From Brasilonema bromeliae SPC951 (GTDB lineage Bacteria; Cyanobacteriota; Cyanobacteriia; Cyanobacteriales; Nostocaceae): DNA of 52,522 bases. The position numbers were made by a program, and so were the translations under genes. Shown piece by piece: positions 33,113 to 41,481 of the stretch. The stretch lies in assembly GCF_012912135.1 (NCBI RefSeq), contig NZ_QMEB01000003.1, positions 8,228-60,749 on the forward strand. Reading direction: 5' to 3'. The first letter of the stretch is position 1, and each line of letters begins with the position of its first letter. The notes beneath the pieces are model-generated. The model was not told the DNA's origin and made no database searches. It saw only the letters and a program-made list of their open reading frames with translations.

Positions 33113-33340
33113 CAATACGGTTCAGTTAGAGCCAAAACCCTTAAATTGCGTAGGTTGGGGAGCGCTAGCCATGCAGAAGGGTTTCCAACGCCAGATGCTC
33201 CACTTGGGGAGACCCCAAGACCGCACTGGCTCCTCCGTAGGTGTCTGGCGTTTGACGCCAGGAAACCCAACACAAAACGTTTGTTGTTGGGTTGCGCTAC
33301 GCTTAACCCAACCTACCATTACCTTAACTGAACCGTATTG
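33113..33340. mobile_element. MITE copy 2 (228 bp) with 16-bp terminal inverted repeats
   Basis: It has the same ends as the element at 7375-7649: CAATACGGTTCAGTTA (33113-33128) and the exact complement (33325-33340), with GTAGGTTGGGGAGCG inside. It is flanked by a perfect 10-bp direct repeat TGTTATTGCG (33103-33112 and 33341-33350). The interior differs from copy 1 in length and content and holds REP-like modules. It inserted into an older repeat. Confidence 0.85.
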
Positions 33341-33592
33341 TGTTATTGCGTAGCATAACGCACCAAAGCCTGATGATCATGGTGAGCCACCAGGCATAAC
33401 ACACCCTACTACGTACTGTCGGACAAGTAATACTGATACCCGCGTTGCATTCAAAGATAGTAGGTGGGTTGCTTCATCTCCCCCCATTTTTAAATGCTGT
33501 TTCTGAACGCAGATTTGTATAAAAAAAACAGAACTATCAATGTAGCGCTTAGCGAAAAAAATATTTATTGTCAACGCCCTACGTTAGGGGTG

Positions 33593-33624
33593 TAAGGGTA
33601 TAAGGGTATAAGGGTATAAGGGTG
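33593..33624. repeat. Four tandem copies of an 8-bp unit
   Basis: TAAGGGTA occurs three times, followed by TAAGGGTG, with no spacing. This microsatellite-like run is likely to vary in copy number between strains. Confidence 0.9.
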
Positions 33625-33754
33625 TAGGGGGAACCCCATACCACAATAGAGTGCAAACCGCTATGGAGTGCGTGGCGGTCTGGGCTTGTACCCGCTCCGG
33701 GTGAAAGGACTGTGCATTTCCCCTACACCCCACACCCCCACAACGCCAGGTGCT

Positions 33755-33880
33755 ACCCTGCGGGAAGCCGCCTCCGGCGTCTACAAGTCGGGAAACCCGA
33801 ACGCCAGATACCTACGGAGGGAAACCCTCCTGCAGTACTGGCTCCCCAACGCGCTGGCTCCCCAAGACCGCGCTGGCTCA
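33755..33880. repeat. Dispersed palindromic repeat cluster
   Basis: The modules AACGCCAGATACCTACGGAGG, GAGGGAAACCCTCCTGCAGTACTGG and two GCTGGCTCCCCAA-type blocks are the reverse complement of the family copies at 18989 and 10941. Confidence 0.7.
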
Positions 33881-33984
33881 CTTTCTCAAAAAGAGTAAGG
33901 TGAACAGTGCCCGCGCTAGGGAATAATAAGCTTTTGAGGCTACAAAATCGCAATAATTATGGCGGGTAAGATCTCAGTTTTAAC

Positions 33985-34002
33985 GCTAGCTGAACCGTAT
34001 TG
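33985..34002. mobile_element. Solo MITE end with flanking duplication
   Basis: TAGCTGAACCGTATTG (33987-34002) matches the right end of the MITE at 15 of 16 positions. A 9-bp direct repeat AGTTTTAAC flanks the 18-base remnant (33976-33984 and 34003-34011). The rest of the element is gone, so this is a deletion or excision remnant. Confidence 0.65.
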
Positions 34003-34094
34003 AGTTTTAACAGACTTCGGCTATTAGACTGTGTGGTTGTGCATAGAATGAAATAGCCCCAGACTATCACCCACAACTTCAGTACTCGGCACTC

Positions 34095-34391
34095 ATGTCT
34101 GATATCATGTCGAAATCAAGCCAGCTACCTCAAGCTAATCAACTGAGTCAGTTTAGCAGCTTGGAACTAGCCCAAGCCCTGATGGAGAAGCTGAGCATAT
34201 CTCCTAACGATTGGCATCGTCTCAAGTCTAACCGCAATGTTCGCGCAAGTGAACAAGTAGCAGCAGCTCTTGTGTTTCTCCTCAAAGATGAACCACAAGA
34301 AGCTTTACTCAGACTCCAGCAAGCAGCGCTTTGGTTGGATCGTTCTATTTCTGCTCCACCTTGTCCAACTCACGGCGAGCAAAAGAGATAG
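34095..34391 (+). CDS. Conserved small cyanobacterial protein (possibly DUF6439)
   Basis: The 98-residue product is helical and soluble, with LSQFSSLELAQALMEKLSISPNDWHRLKSNRNVRASEQVAAALVFLLKDEPQEALLRLQQAALWLD as its core. The pattern resembles a small cyanobacteria-only family I associate with DUF6439; that link is from memory and unverified. No catalytic motif is visible. Alternative starts: the ATG at 34107 would shorten it by four residues. It converges with the RsbW-like gene (34456-34911) across 64 bases. There is no clear Shine-Dalgarno. Confidence 0.65.
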   Translation: MSDIMSKSSQLPQANQLSQFSSLELAQALMEKLSISPNDWHRLKSNRNVRASEQVAAALVFLLKDEPQEALLRLQQAALWLDRSISAPPCPTHGEQKR

Positions 34392-34455
34392 CCGAAGGTG
34401 ACGAGGATGAGCCAGATGAGGAAGTGTTGTCCTCCCTCCTCTGGCTTATCCGTCT

Positions 34456-34911
34456 TCACCGTCGCAAAGCGAGTCGGTTTCGATTTTCTATCTGTTTACA
34501 AAGCCTCAACTCTGTACCTTTACTGTTCCACTGAACTTGGTCAAAAATTTGATGAAGAATAGACATACCACGACCATTTTCTGACTCATCGGCTGGTAAA
34601 TATTCTGTAGGATCGATATCAACGTCGCTGGTAAAACATGGTGTAAAACCGCTACCTTGGTCTGATATGACCCACCAATACTGATTATCAATTAAGGAAA
34701 AGCGAACGACAACCCTTTTCCCAGGATCTAGATTGTTACCATGTTTGGCTGCATTTACCAGAGCTTCTTGAAGTCCTAGCCGCAGTTCTGCTTGTAATTT
34801 GCCCGGAATTTCTGCCAAAAGCAAATCTAGTATCGGACAGAGGTACAAAGTTGAGGCAAAACTAATTGTGCCCCAATTACGCCCTGTAGGACGAAGCGAG
34901 ATAGTAATCAC
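34456..34911 (-). CDS. RsbW-like anti-sigma regulatory factor (HATPase domain)
   Basis: This 151-residue protein is a single GHKL ATPase domain of the serine-kinase/anti-sigma type. The N box is in GLQEALVNAAKHGNN, and the G1 region is VISDQGSGFTP. The G2-like segment ENGRGMSILHQIFDQV precedes the final strands. Such proteins phosphorylate or sequester partners such as STAS-domain antagonists or sigma factors. No antagonist or sigma gene is adjacent, so the partner is unknown. The ATG start gives a full-length domain. It is divergent from nothing close: 396 bases separate it from the rlmD stop upstream on the same strand. Confidence 0.85.
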   Translation of the reverse strand: MITISLRPTGRNWGTISFASTLYLCPILDLLLAEIPGKLQAELRLGLQEALVNAAKHGNNLDPGKRVVVRFSLIDNQYWWVISDQGSGFTPCFTSDVDIDPTEYLPADESENGRGMSILHQIFDQVQWNSKGTELRLCKQIENRNRLALRR

Positions 34912-35307
34912 AATAGAAACCCCGTAGCTTTCAGAGTTAGCTAGACATCAGTTTGCTGTCACAGGCACCCTGATAGAATTTGAGGTGGTTATGTTGCCTT
35001 CAAACTTTCGTCTTCACAACTAAATTTTGAAAATGCTAGGGAGCATTAACTCTCCTTTACGACATAGAGTCACTTACAGAAAAAACGGCTTGTTTGCAAC
35101 TGTTTAAACAGTAAGCAACTGATATGTTTTTTAGTCAAAAGAGTAGGTTAATACTCTTTTACGCCGATTCGCATCTTAGACAACTCATTTCATATTTTTG
35201 GGAGAGTTTTTGCAACGTCAATCTCTTTAGACAAAAGGAATTATATATTTCTCTTAATAGTATTATAGCATTGTTACGATACGTTGGACGACAAATTTTT
35301 ATTTCAG
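34912..35307. other. Gap between rlmD and the RsbW-like gene
   Basis: This region is AT-rich and gene-free. It contains a perfect 14-bp palindrome ACTGTTTAAACAGT at 35099-35112, about 190 bases before the RsbW-like start, which could be an operator or chance. No dispersed repeat modules are seen. Confidence 0.4.
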
Positions 35308-36705
35308 TTAAGTTGCAAATGAGTTAGTACCTTTGTCCGATTGCGATAGCACAAGAAATGCGGCAGCTTCCACATGAGCGGTTTGCCCAAAGAAATCAGC
35401 CGGTTGTATCCGTGTGAGATTATATACCCCGTTTTCACAAAGTAATTTCAGGTCACGAGCAAGGGTAGCAACTTTACAACTGATATAAACAATACGTGGG
35501 GGTTGAAATTTGAGTAAAGTTTCAATAACAGTACGTTCGCATCCCTTACGCGGTGGATCAAGCAAAACGATGTCTGGCAGAATTTCAATTTGGGGAAGTA
35601 ATTTCTCGACAGCCCCAGTCTGAAAAATGACATTTGAAATATCATTCTGCTTTGCATTTAAAATCGCTTGTTCTACTGCCTCTGGTTGCAATTCTAACCC
35701 CATTGCTTTCCTAACTTGTTTGGCAAGTGGCAATGTCAAAGTCCCAATACCACAATAAGTATCCAGTAATACCTCAGAACCTTGTAAATTGAGTTCTGAT
35801 TGAACGACCTGCAACAATGCTTCTGCCGTCTCTGTATGTACTTGAAAAAATGTATCCGGTCGTACTTGGAATTCTAGTCCGGCAAATTTTTCTCTTAAGT
35901 AAGAATGCCCAGCAATGCAATGAGTTTCTCGTCCAAAAATGGCATTCGTACGGTTTGGGTTGCGGTTCAAACAAACCCCCACTAACTGGGGATAGCGTTT
36001 TAACCATTCCAGCGCTTGGTCTTGAATTCCGGGTAAATTCCAATCCTTAACCACCAAAGTTAGTAATATTTCCCCTGTGCGGCGACCAATGCGTAAACTA
36101 AGATGACGTACAACACCTGTGTGGTGCTGTTCGTTGTAAACTTCCCAACCCCGCTTTTGGATATCCTGTTTAACTTCCAACAGCAAAGGATTTAATCTTG
36201 GATCTTGTACGGGACATTGGTTCAAGTTAATCAATTGGTGGCTACCTTTTTGGTAGTAACCAGCTTGAACCGTAAAAGTGGCAGATAATCCCACAGGATA
36301 AGTCGCTTTGTTACGGTAGCCCAAACATTCAGGAGTCGAAAGCACTGGATCTACTGGTGGTTGGACAAAACCACCAATACGTTCCAAAGCCTGGATAACT
36401 TGATTTTGCTTTGCTAGTAACTGGTATTGATAATCAATATGCTGCCATTGACAACCACCACATTTATCAGCCACGATACAGCTAGGTCGGACGCGGTAGG
36501 GTGATGATTTCAAAAGTTGTTTGAGTTTACCGTGAGCGTAGTTAGGTTTAACGTGTACCAAAAAGACAACAGCGCGATCGCCCGGTACAGTGTCGCTTAC
36601 AAATACGACCCTTTCTTCCCAACGCCCTACACCATCACCTGCATCATTCAAATCCACTATCTCAACGTCAATTAACTCACCTTGTTTCCAATTTTTTTTA
36701 GTCAT
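35308..36705 (-). CDS. rlmD: 23S rRNA (uracil-1939-C5)-methyltransferase RlmD
   Basis: RlmD (RumA) uses S-adenosylmethionine to methylate a uracil in 23S rRNA. The 465-residue product has an N-terminal TRAM domain (about 7-65), then the Fe-S site: Cys77 and the DKCGGCQWQ cysteines, with a fourth near residue 164. The SAM-binding motif is LLDTYCGIGTLTLPLA. LLDPPRKG follows, and the catalytic nucleophile is Cys410 in YISCKVATLARDL, with the general-base Glu in HVEAAAFL near the end. All key residues are present. It appears to be a single-gene unit. TrmA/RlmC relatives lack the cluster or TRAM domain, so the assignment within the family is good though not certain. Confidence 0.88.
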   Translation of the reverse strand: MTKKNWKQGELIDVEIVDLNDAGDGVGRWEERVVFVSDTVPGDRAVVFLVHVKPNYAHGKLKQLLKSSPYRVRPSCIVADKCGGCQWQHIDYQYQLLAKQNQVIQALERIGGFVQPPVDPVLSTPECLGYRNKATYPVGLSATFTVQAGYYQKGSHQLINLNQCPVQDPRLNPLLLEVKQDIQKRGWEVYNEQHHTGVVRHLSLRIGRRTGEILLTLVVKDWNLPGIQDQALEWLKRYPQLVGVCLNRNPNRTNAIFGRETHCIAGHSYLREKFAGLEFQVRPDTFFQVHTETAEALLQVVQSELNLQGSEVLLDTYCGIGTLTLPLAKQVRKAMGLELQPEAVEQAILNAKQNDISNVIFQTGAVEKLLPQIEILPDIVLLDPPRKGCERTVIETLLKFQPPRIVYISCKVATLARDLKLLCENGVYNLTRIQPADFFGQTAHVEAAAFLVLSQSDKGTNSFAT

Positions 36706-36992
36706 TAGTCATTACTTATTAGCAAGCAGTGCGCCTTTGGAGGTTCTGGAGGTAGCGCACGGGGGATCCCCCCTGAGTGTGCAACTTACCGTTCATTACC
36801 AGCCAGTGCAAGGCGGTGAAACCTCCCTTGGGGCATAGTTTAGACCACGGGCGTCAGCCGCCCAACAACTCTTGGTACGGAAGTGTCTTCCGCTGGTTCC
36901 CGATTACATTGTTTCCTTGTCCTCTCTTCACTTGTGTCCTCAAGACTCGTTAAACTAGCAAATAATAATTAATTCATGTCATTGCAATAATC
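36706..36992. repeat. Gap with palindromic repeat modules between rlmD and apcD
   Basis: The gap holds GCGCACGGGGGATCCCCCCTGAG (GGGGGATCCCCC palindrome, 36762-36773), CCAGCCAGTGCAAGGCGGTG and GGGCGTCAGCCGCCC, degenerate dispersed modules. Promoters for the divergent rlmD and apcD must lie here. Confidence 0.55.
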
Positions 36993-37478
36993 ATGACTGT
37001 AGTAAGCCAAGTTATTCTCAAAGCCGACGACGAACTGCGTTATCCTAGCAGTGGCGAACTCAACAATATCAAAGACTATTTGCAAACCGGCGAGCAACGG
37101 ATACGAATTGTCTCAACCCTAGCCGAAAATGAAAAAAAGATAGTTCAAGAAGCTACTAAACAGCTTTGGCAGAAGCGTCCTGACTTTATCGCACCTGGGG
37201 GCAATGCATACGGTGACAAGCAACGGGCTTTATGTGTTCGTGACTACGGATGGTATTTGCGCCTAATCACTTACGGTATACTAGCTGGTGACAAACAACC
37301 AATTGAAGATATTGGTTTAATTGGCGTCAGGGAAATGTACAATTCCCTTGGCGTTCCCGTACCTGGAATGGTAGAAGCAATCAACTGTCTGAAAAAAGCC
37401 TCCCTTAACTTACTGAATGCAGAAGACGCGGCTGAAGCAGCCCCCTACTTTGATTACATCATCCAAGCGATGTCGTAA
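36993..37478 (+). CDS. apcD: Allophycocyanin alpha-B subunit, phycobilisome terminal emitter
   Basis: ApcD is a low-energy chromophore-bearing subunit of the phycobilisome core that passes excitation to photosystems, especially photosystem I. The 161-residue globin-like phycobiliprotein has the chromophore cysteine in [12 protein letters not shown] (Cys81) and the conserved PGGNAYG and [12 protein letters not shown] segments. ApcD-specific features versus ApcA are the N-terminus [21 protein letters not shown], and [23 protein letters not shown] and VPVPGM in place of ApcA residues. It is transcribed alone, as usual for apcD, away from the apcABC operon. A hairpin at 37712-37741 probably ends the transcript. 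Confidence 0.95.
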   Translation: MTVVSQVILKADDELRYPSSGELNNIKDYLQTGEQRIRIVSTLAENEKKIVQEATKQLWQKRPDFIAPGGNAYGDKQRALCVRDYGWYLRLITYGILAGDKQPIEDIGLIGVREMYNSLGVPVPGMVEAINCLKKASLNLLNAEDAAEAAPYFDYIIQAMS

Positions 37479-37711
37479 GACAAAGTTAGTGAGACTTCTT
37501 TGAGTGGACTTGCAGACTACAAAGTGAGAATGCAGTCAACTCATTCTCAATCTCAATAATACCCACATACTGATCATACTCTCCCCACACTGGATAGTGG
37601 CTACGGCACAATTTGTGTCAAGTTACTAACAAGTTGTGGGGAAATTTCATTTGATAGTCAAGAGTCATTTGTTACTATTTTTATTTCTCTATTTCCTCTT
37701 TTATACAAAAA

Positions 37712-37745
37712 GCCGACAGTTTTCTTGTGAAAGCTGTCGGCGTTT
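37712..37745 (+). terminator. Terminator after apcD
   Basis: The stem GCCGACAG (37712-37719) / CTGTCGGC (37734-37741) has inner TTTC/GAAA pairing and is followed by GTTTAG. It lies about 230 bases beyond the apcD stop. Confidence 0.6.
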
Positions 37746-38341
37746 AGTGTGTTCCCTATTAATGACTCGGCTAGAGTTCAGTTATTAGTATTATGTCTAT
37801 TGGCTTATATAAAACATAGGATCTTAATCATCAGCACCAGTGATTCTCATCACAAAACTATTTCTAATAAACTGCATAGATACATAAATACGCATAATTT
37901 CATCTTTTTCATAACTCAAAAATTAAGATACAACCAGCATAGCCTTTTACCTAAGAAGGAGCAGTTTCTGGATAATCAGAAACTGTATTAATTTCGATAA
38001 ATCATTTTATACACATAATAGTTATTTTGGGAGCATCCCAAATGTGTAACTTGCACTTCAGACTGGAAGCCAAGCTAGTGCAGCGCGGTAGAAATAACTA
38101 AACAGTTATAAATGACAAAAAGTAGATGCTATAAGGATTACAGCCTTATCTGGAGGAATGGCTTTGCCCGACAGCATAGGTGCTTTTTTGTATAAGTACA
38201 ACAAGGAAAAAGTGACAAAGAAACAACACTTATATTGTAATATTTTTACTGGTTTCAAGTGGTAGCTTTCTTTCCGCGTCCAACGCATTAGTACATTGGG
38301 GAGCCAGTCCTACCAAGAAATGGGGTTTTCTGTTGTATGTG

Positions 38342-38390
38342 AAAAATGTTAGAGGAACTTTCAACAGAGAAAGATTCCCCTAACATTTTT
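38342..38390. terminator. Strong hairpin in the apcD-purL gap, terminator or sRNA end
   Basis: AAAAATGTTAG (38342-38352) pairs with CTAACATTTTT (38380-38390), with inner GGAA/TTCC and CTTTC/GAAAG pairing. The T-run inside the 3' arm on both strands makes it a bidirectional terminator, with no gene on either side for several hundred bases, suggesting an unannotated transcript. Confidence 0.5.
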
Positions 38391-38966
38391 ATACAATTCC
38401 TTTTGTGAAAAGAGCAGATTAAACCACAAATTCAATCAATTGGGTACGTGGGACAATTGTGTTGAGTAGTAGTGAGCACACTACAAAAATCAAATTTTAC
38501 AAACTAATACAAGTATGATTGCCCATGAAAAAACCGATGATTGTAACAATTTCGAACTTGTTAAATCATCACTTTAGATACGCGTATTGTATATGGGAAA
38601 ACTTGTTTACCATACTTGACTTAGTTAATATTAATGGTATGAAAGGATTTCTCTTCTTCAAATAGTGAAAACACTTATTTGATTTTTCTGAAACTTAAAG
38701 CCTCTATAAAAATTTACGTGTTTATACAGTTGCTCGACAATCTCTACCATAGAAGAATAATCGGCTAAGGTAGTAGGAATACCAATTTGTCACGTCTTGC
38801 AAGAGACTTCAGTAAGAATAGCGATCGCCGGAGGCGCAGCTAGCTTAACGCAGCAGAACAAAGCACGCAGCATCTGACTTGAGAAAATAGAAAACCATTT
38901 GCGTGAATACCTACAGGGCACTTAAATCGCTAAAATAATGCTCTGTCCCCTTGCTGCATTATTGCC

Positions 38967-41333
38967 ATGATCCCCATTTCCTCTGCTCCTTTTTCTCCTG
39001 AAGAAATCGCGGCTGTTGGTTTGAAGCTAGAAGAATATGAAGAAATCGTGATGCGTCTGGGGCGTCATCCCAACAAAGCGGAACTGGGAATGTTTGGGGT
39101 GATGTGGTCAGAACATTGCTGTTACAAGAATTCCCGTCCGTTACTCAAACAGTTTCCCACGACAGGACCCCGCATTCTTGTTGGACCTGGCGAAAATGCT
39201 GGTGTTGTAGATTTGGGCGATGGTCTGCGACTTGCGTTTAAGATTGAGTCACATAACCACCCCTCAGCGGTCGAACCTTTTCAAGGAGCTGCGACAGGAG
39301 TAGGAGGTATCTTAAGAGATATTTTTACAATGGGTGCGCGTCCCATTGCGGTGTTAAATTCTCTGCGCTTTGGTTCTCTGGACGATGCGAAAACCCAAAG
39401 GCTTTTTAGTGGTGTGGTTGCTGGTATCTCCCATTACGGAAATTGCGTAGGTGTCCCCACTGTCGGCGGTGAAGTTTACTTTGATCCCGCTTATTCTGAC
39501 AACCCTTTGGTGAATGTGATGGCGCTGGGATTGATGGAAACACCAGAAATTGTGAAATCTGGCGCGTCTGGTATAGGTAACCCCGTTCTTTATGTTGGTT
39601 CTACGACCGGACGTGATGGTATGGGAGGTGCAAGTTTTGCCAGTGCAGAACTCAGTGATGAGTCTATGGATGATCGTCCAGCGGTACAAGTGGGTGATCC
39701 TTTTTTGGAGAAGTCGCTGATTGAAGCTTGCTTGGAGGCGTTTAAAACAGGTGCAGTCGTCGCCGCACAGGATATGGGGGCTGCTGGTATTACCTGTTCT
39801 ACCTCAGAAATGGCTGCAAAAGGCGATGTGGGGATTGAATTTGATTTAGATAAGATTCCTGTACGCGAAGCAGGAATGGTTCCGTACGAATATCTGCTTT
39901 CGGAATCTCAAGAACGGATGCTGTTTGTTGCGCACAAGGGACGCGAACAAGAGTTAATTGACATTTTCCATCGTTGGGGACTCCATGCAGTTGTTGCAGG
40001 TTCTGTCATTGCTGAACCCATTGTCCGGATTTTATTCCAGGGTGAAGTTGCTGCAGAAATTCCTGCAACGGCGTTGGCAGAAAATACGCCCCTATATCAC
40101 CGGGAATTGTTGGCCCAACCACCGGAATATGTGCGAAAAGCTTGGGAATGGACTCCTGATTCTCTGCCTAAGAGTACATTTGCTGGCATTGAAATTCAAG
40201 GACGCTTGCAAAGTTGGAATGACATCCTGTTGACTTTGCTGAATACTCCTACAATCGCATCAAAACGTTGGGTATATCGACAGTATGACCACCAGGTACA
40301 GAATAATACCGTTCTGCTACCAGGTGGTGCAGATGCTTCTGTGATTCGCTTACGTCCACAGGAAGTAGAGGTTCAGGGGAAAGTTTCCAATACCCAAAGC
40401 GGCGTAGCGGCTACGGTAGACTGCAATCCCCGTTATGTTTATCTTGATCCCTATGAAGGAGCGAAGGCAGTTGTCGCAGAAGCAGCACGAAATCTTAGCT
40501 GTGTGGGTGCAGAACCTTTAGCAGTTACTGATAACCTGAATTTTGGTAGTCCAGAAAAACCTATTGGTTACTGGCAATTAGCAGAAGCTTGTCGCGGTTT
40601 GGCTGAAGGTTGTCGAGAAATGACAACTCCAGTGACTGGCGGAAATGTCTCTCTTTACAACGAAACTCTCGATTCTCAAGGTAAGCCACAACCAATCTAT
40701 CCTACCCCTGTTGTGGGTATGGTAGGCTTAATCCCTGATTTGACCAAGATTTGTGGTCAAGCTTGGCAAGTGAATGGTGATGTAATTTATTTGTTGGGTG
40801 AACTTTCTTCCCACTCTACGCTAGGAGGTTCGGAATATTTAGCCACTATCCACAACACTGTTGCTGGAATACCGCCACGAGTTGATTTTGAATTGGAACG
40901 CCAAGTACAACAAGTCTGTCGCGAGGGAATTCGCAAAGGTTGGGTACGTTCGGCTCATGATTGTGCTGAGGGTGGAGTCGCCGTTGCTCTGGCAGAATGT
41001 TGTATAACGGGCAAATTTGGTGCTGATATCCAATTAGAATTACCAGCAGACAACAACCAACGTTGGGATGAAGTTCTTTTTGGTGAAGGTGGCGCACGGA
41101 TTATAGTCTCTGTTGGAATAGAACAACAAGAAACTTGGGAGAGTCTTTTAAGAGAACAACTAGGTGATCATTGGCAAAAACTTGGTACGGTTGGGAATTC
41201 CGAAATAGGTTTGCGGGTTTTAACAACTGGTAATCATACTTTAATAAAAGTTACAATTGAGGAAATGAGCGATCGCTACCTAAACGCGATTGAAAGGCGT
41301 TTGAACATCCATAACACCACTCCGAATTCATAG
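38967..41333 (+). CDS. purL: Phosphoribosylformylglycinamidine synthase subunit PurL
   Basis: PurL makes formylglycinamidine ribonucleotide from FGAR, ATP and ammonia in de novo purine synthesis, working with PurQ and PurS. The 788-residue size is that of small-type PurL. Visible motifs are [16 protein letters not shown] near the N-terminus, [30 protein letters not shown] (active-site His), a [15 protein letters not shown] segment and the second-half GGNVSLYNE and [14 protein letters not shown] repeats. The frame is intact. It is followed by purF after a 148-base gap on the same strand. purQ and purS are not in the window, as usual for cyanobacteria where they lie elsewhere. The ATG start is preceded by no strong Shine-Dalgarno. 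Confidence 0.97.
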   Translation: MIPISSAPFSPEEIAAVGLKLEEYEEIVMRLGRHPNKAELGMFGVMWSEHCCYKNSRPLLKQFPTTGPRILVGPGENAGVVDLGDGLRLAFKIESHNHPSAVEPFQGAATGVGGILRDIFTMGARPIAVLNSLRFGSLDDAKTQRLFSGVVAGISHYGNCVGVPTVGGEVYFDPAYSDNPLVNVMALGLMETPEIVKSGASGIGNPVLYVGSTTGRDGMGGASFASAELSDESMDDRPAVQVGDPFLEKSLIEACLEAFKTGAVVAAQDMGAAGITCSTSEMAAKGDVGIEFDLDKIPVREAGMVPYEYLLSESQERMLFVAHKGREQELIDIFHRWGLHAVVAGSVIAEPIVRILFQGEVAAEIPATALAENTPLYHRELLAQPPEYVRKAWEWTPDSLPKSTFAGIEIQGRLQSWNDILLTLLNTPTIASKRWVYRQYDHQVQNNTVLLPGGADASVIRLRPQEVEVQGKVSNTQSGVAATVDCNPRYVYLDPYEGAKAVVAEAARNLSCVGAEPLAVTDNLNFGSPEKPIGYWQLAEACRGLAEGCREMTTPVTGGNVSLYNETLDSQGKPQPIYPTPVVGMVGLIPDLTKICGQAWQVNGDVIYLLGELSSHSTLGGSEYLATIHNTVAGIPPRVDFELERQVQQVCREGIRKGWVRSAHDCAEGGVAVALAECCITGKFGADIQLELPADNNQRWDEVLFGEGGARIIVSVGIEQQETWESLLREQLGDHWQKLGTVGNSEIGLRVLTTGNHTLIKVTIEEMSDRYLNAIERRLNIHNTTPNS

Positions 41334-41481
41334 ATAGCATCTCCTCACCCAAGAGACTAGCGTTCATAGGCATAATTGCGATACTGTGTTAATGGATGGT
41401 TAAGAAATTTTAAGATTTGTCTGCAACTATCCTTAGATATATTTTTTGCGACTTGACATCCTCATCAGGAGCACACCTGCC

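Larger units (their letters stand above)
32938..34094. other. 1.1-kb gene-free region rich in nested repeats
   Basis: No credible gene is present. In order it holds: a 15-bp direct repeat GTCGGACAAGTAATA (33040-33054 and 33418-33432); an inverted pair GTAGGGTGTGTTA / TAACACACCCTAC (from 33096 and 33397) marking an older element; a MITE inside it (33113-33340); an 8-bp tandem repeat (33593-33624); palindromic modules (33755-33880); and a solo MITE end (33985-34002). Open frames here translate the repeats. Confidence 0.7.
37479..38966. other. 1.5-kb gene-free region between apcD and purL
   Basis: This unusually long gap is AT-rich and without a credible gene. It contains the apcD terminator (37712-37741), a second strong hairpin (38342-38390), and a HIP1/GC-rich repeat scrap near 38820-38860. 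Room remains for an unannotated small RNA; I recognised no known one (no tmRNA, 6S or Yfr1 signature). Confidence 0.45.

Noticed and set aside
33668-33898. Overlapping frames near 33668-33953
   Set aside because: They translate palindromic repeat modules; the same peptides appear wherever the repeats occur.
35124-35327. 67-residue plus-strand frame before rlmD
   Set aside because: It overlaps the rlmD 3' end on the opposite strand, is AT-rich and has no recognisable features.
37749-37991. 80-residue open frame downstream of apcD
   Set aside because: The start is poor, the sequence is AT-rich, the composition looks random and no domain or ribosome site is visible; it begins just after the apcD terminator.
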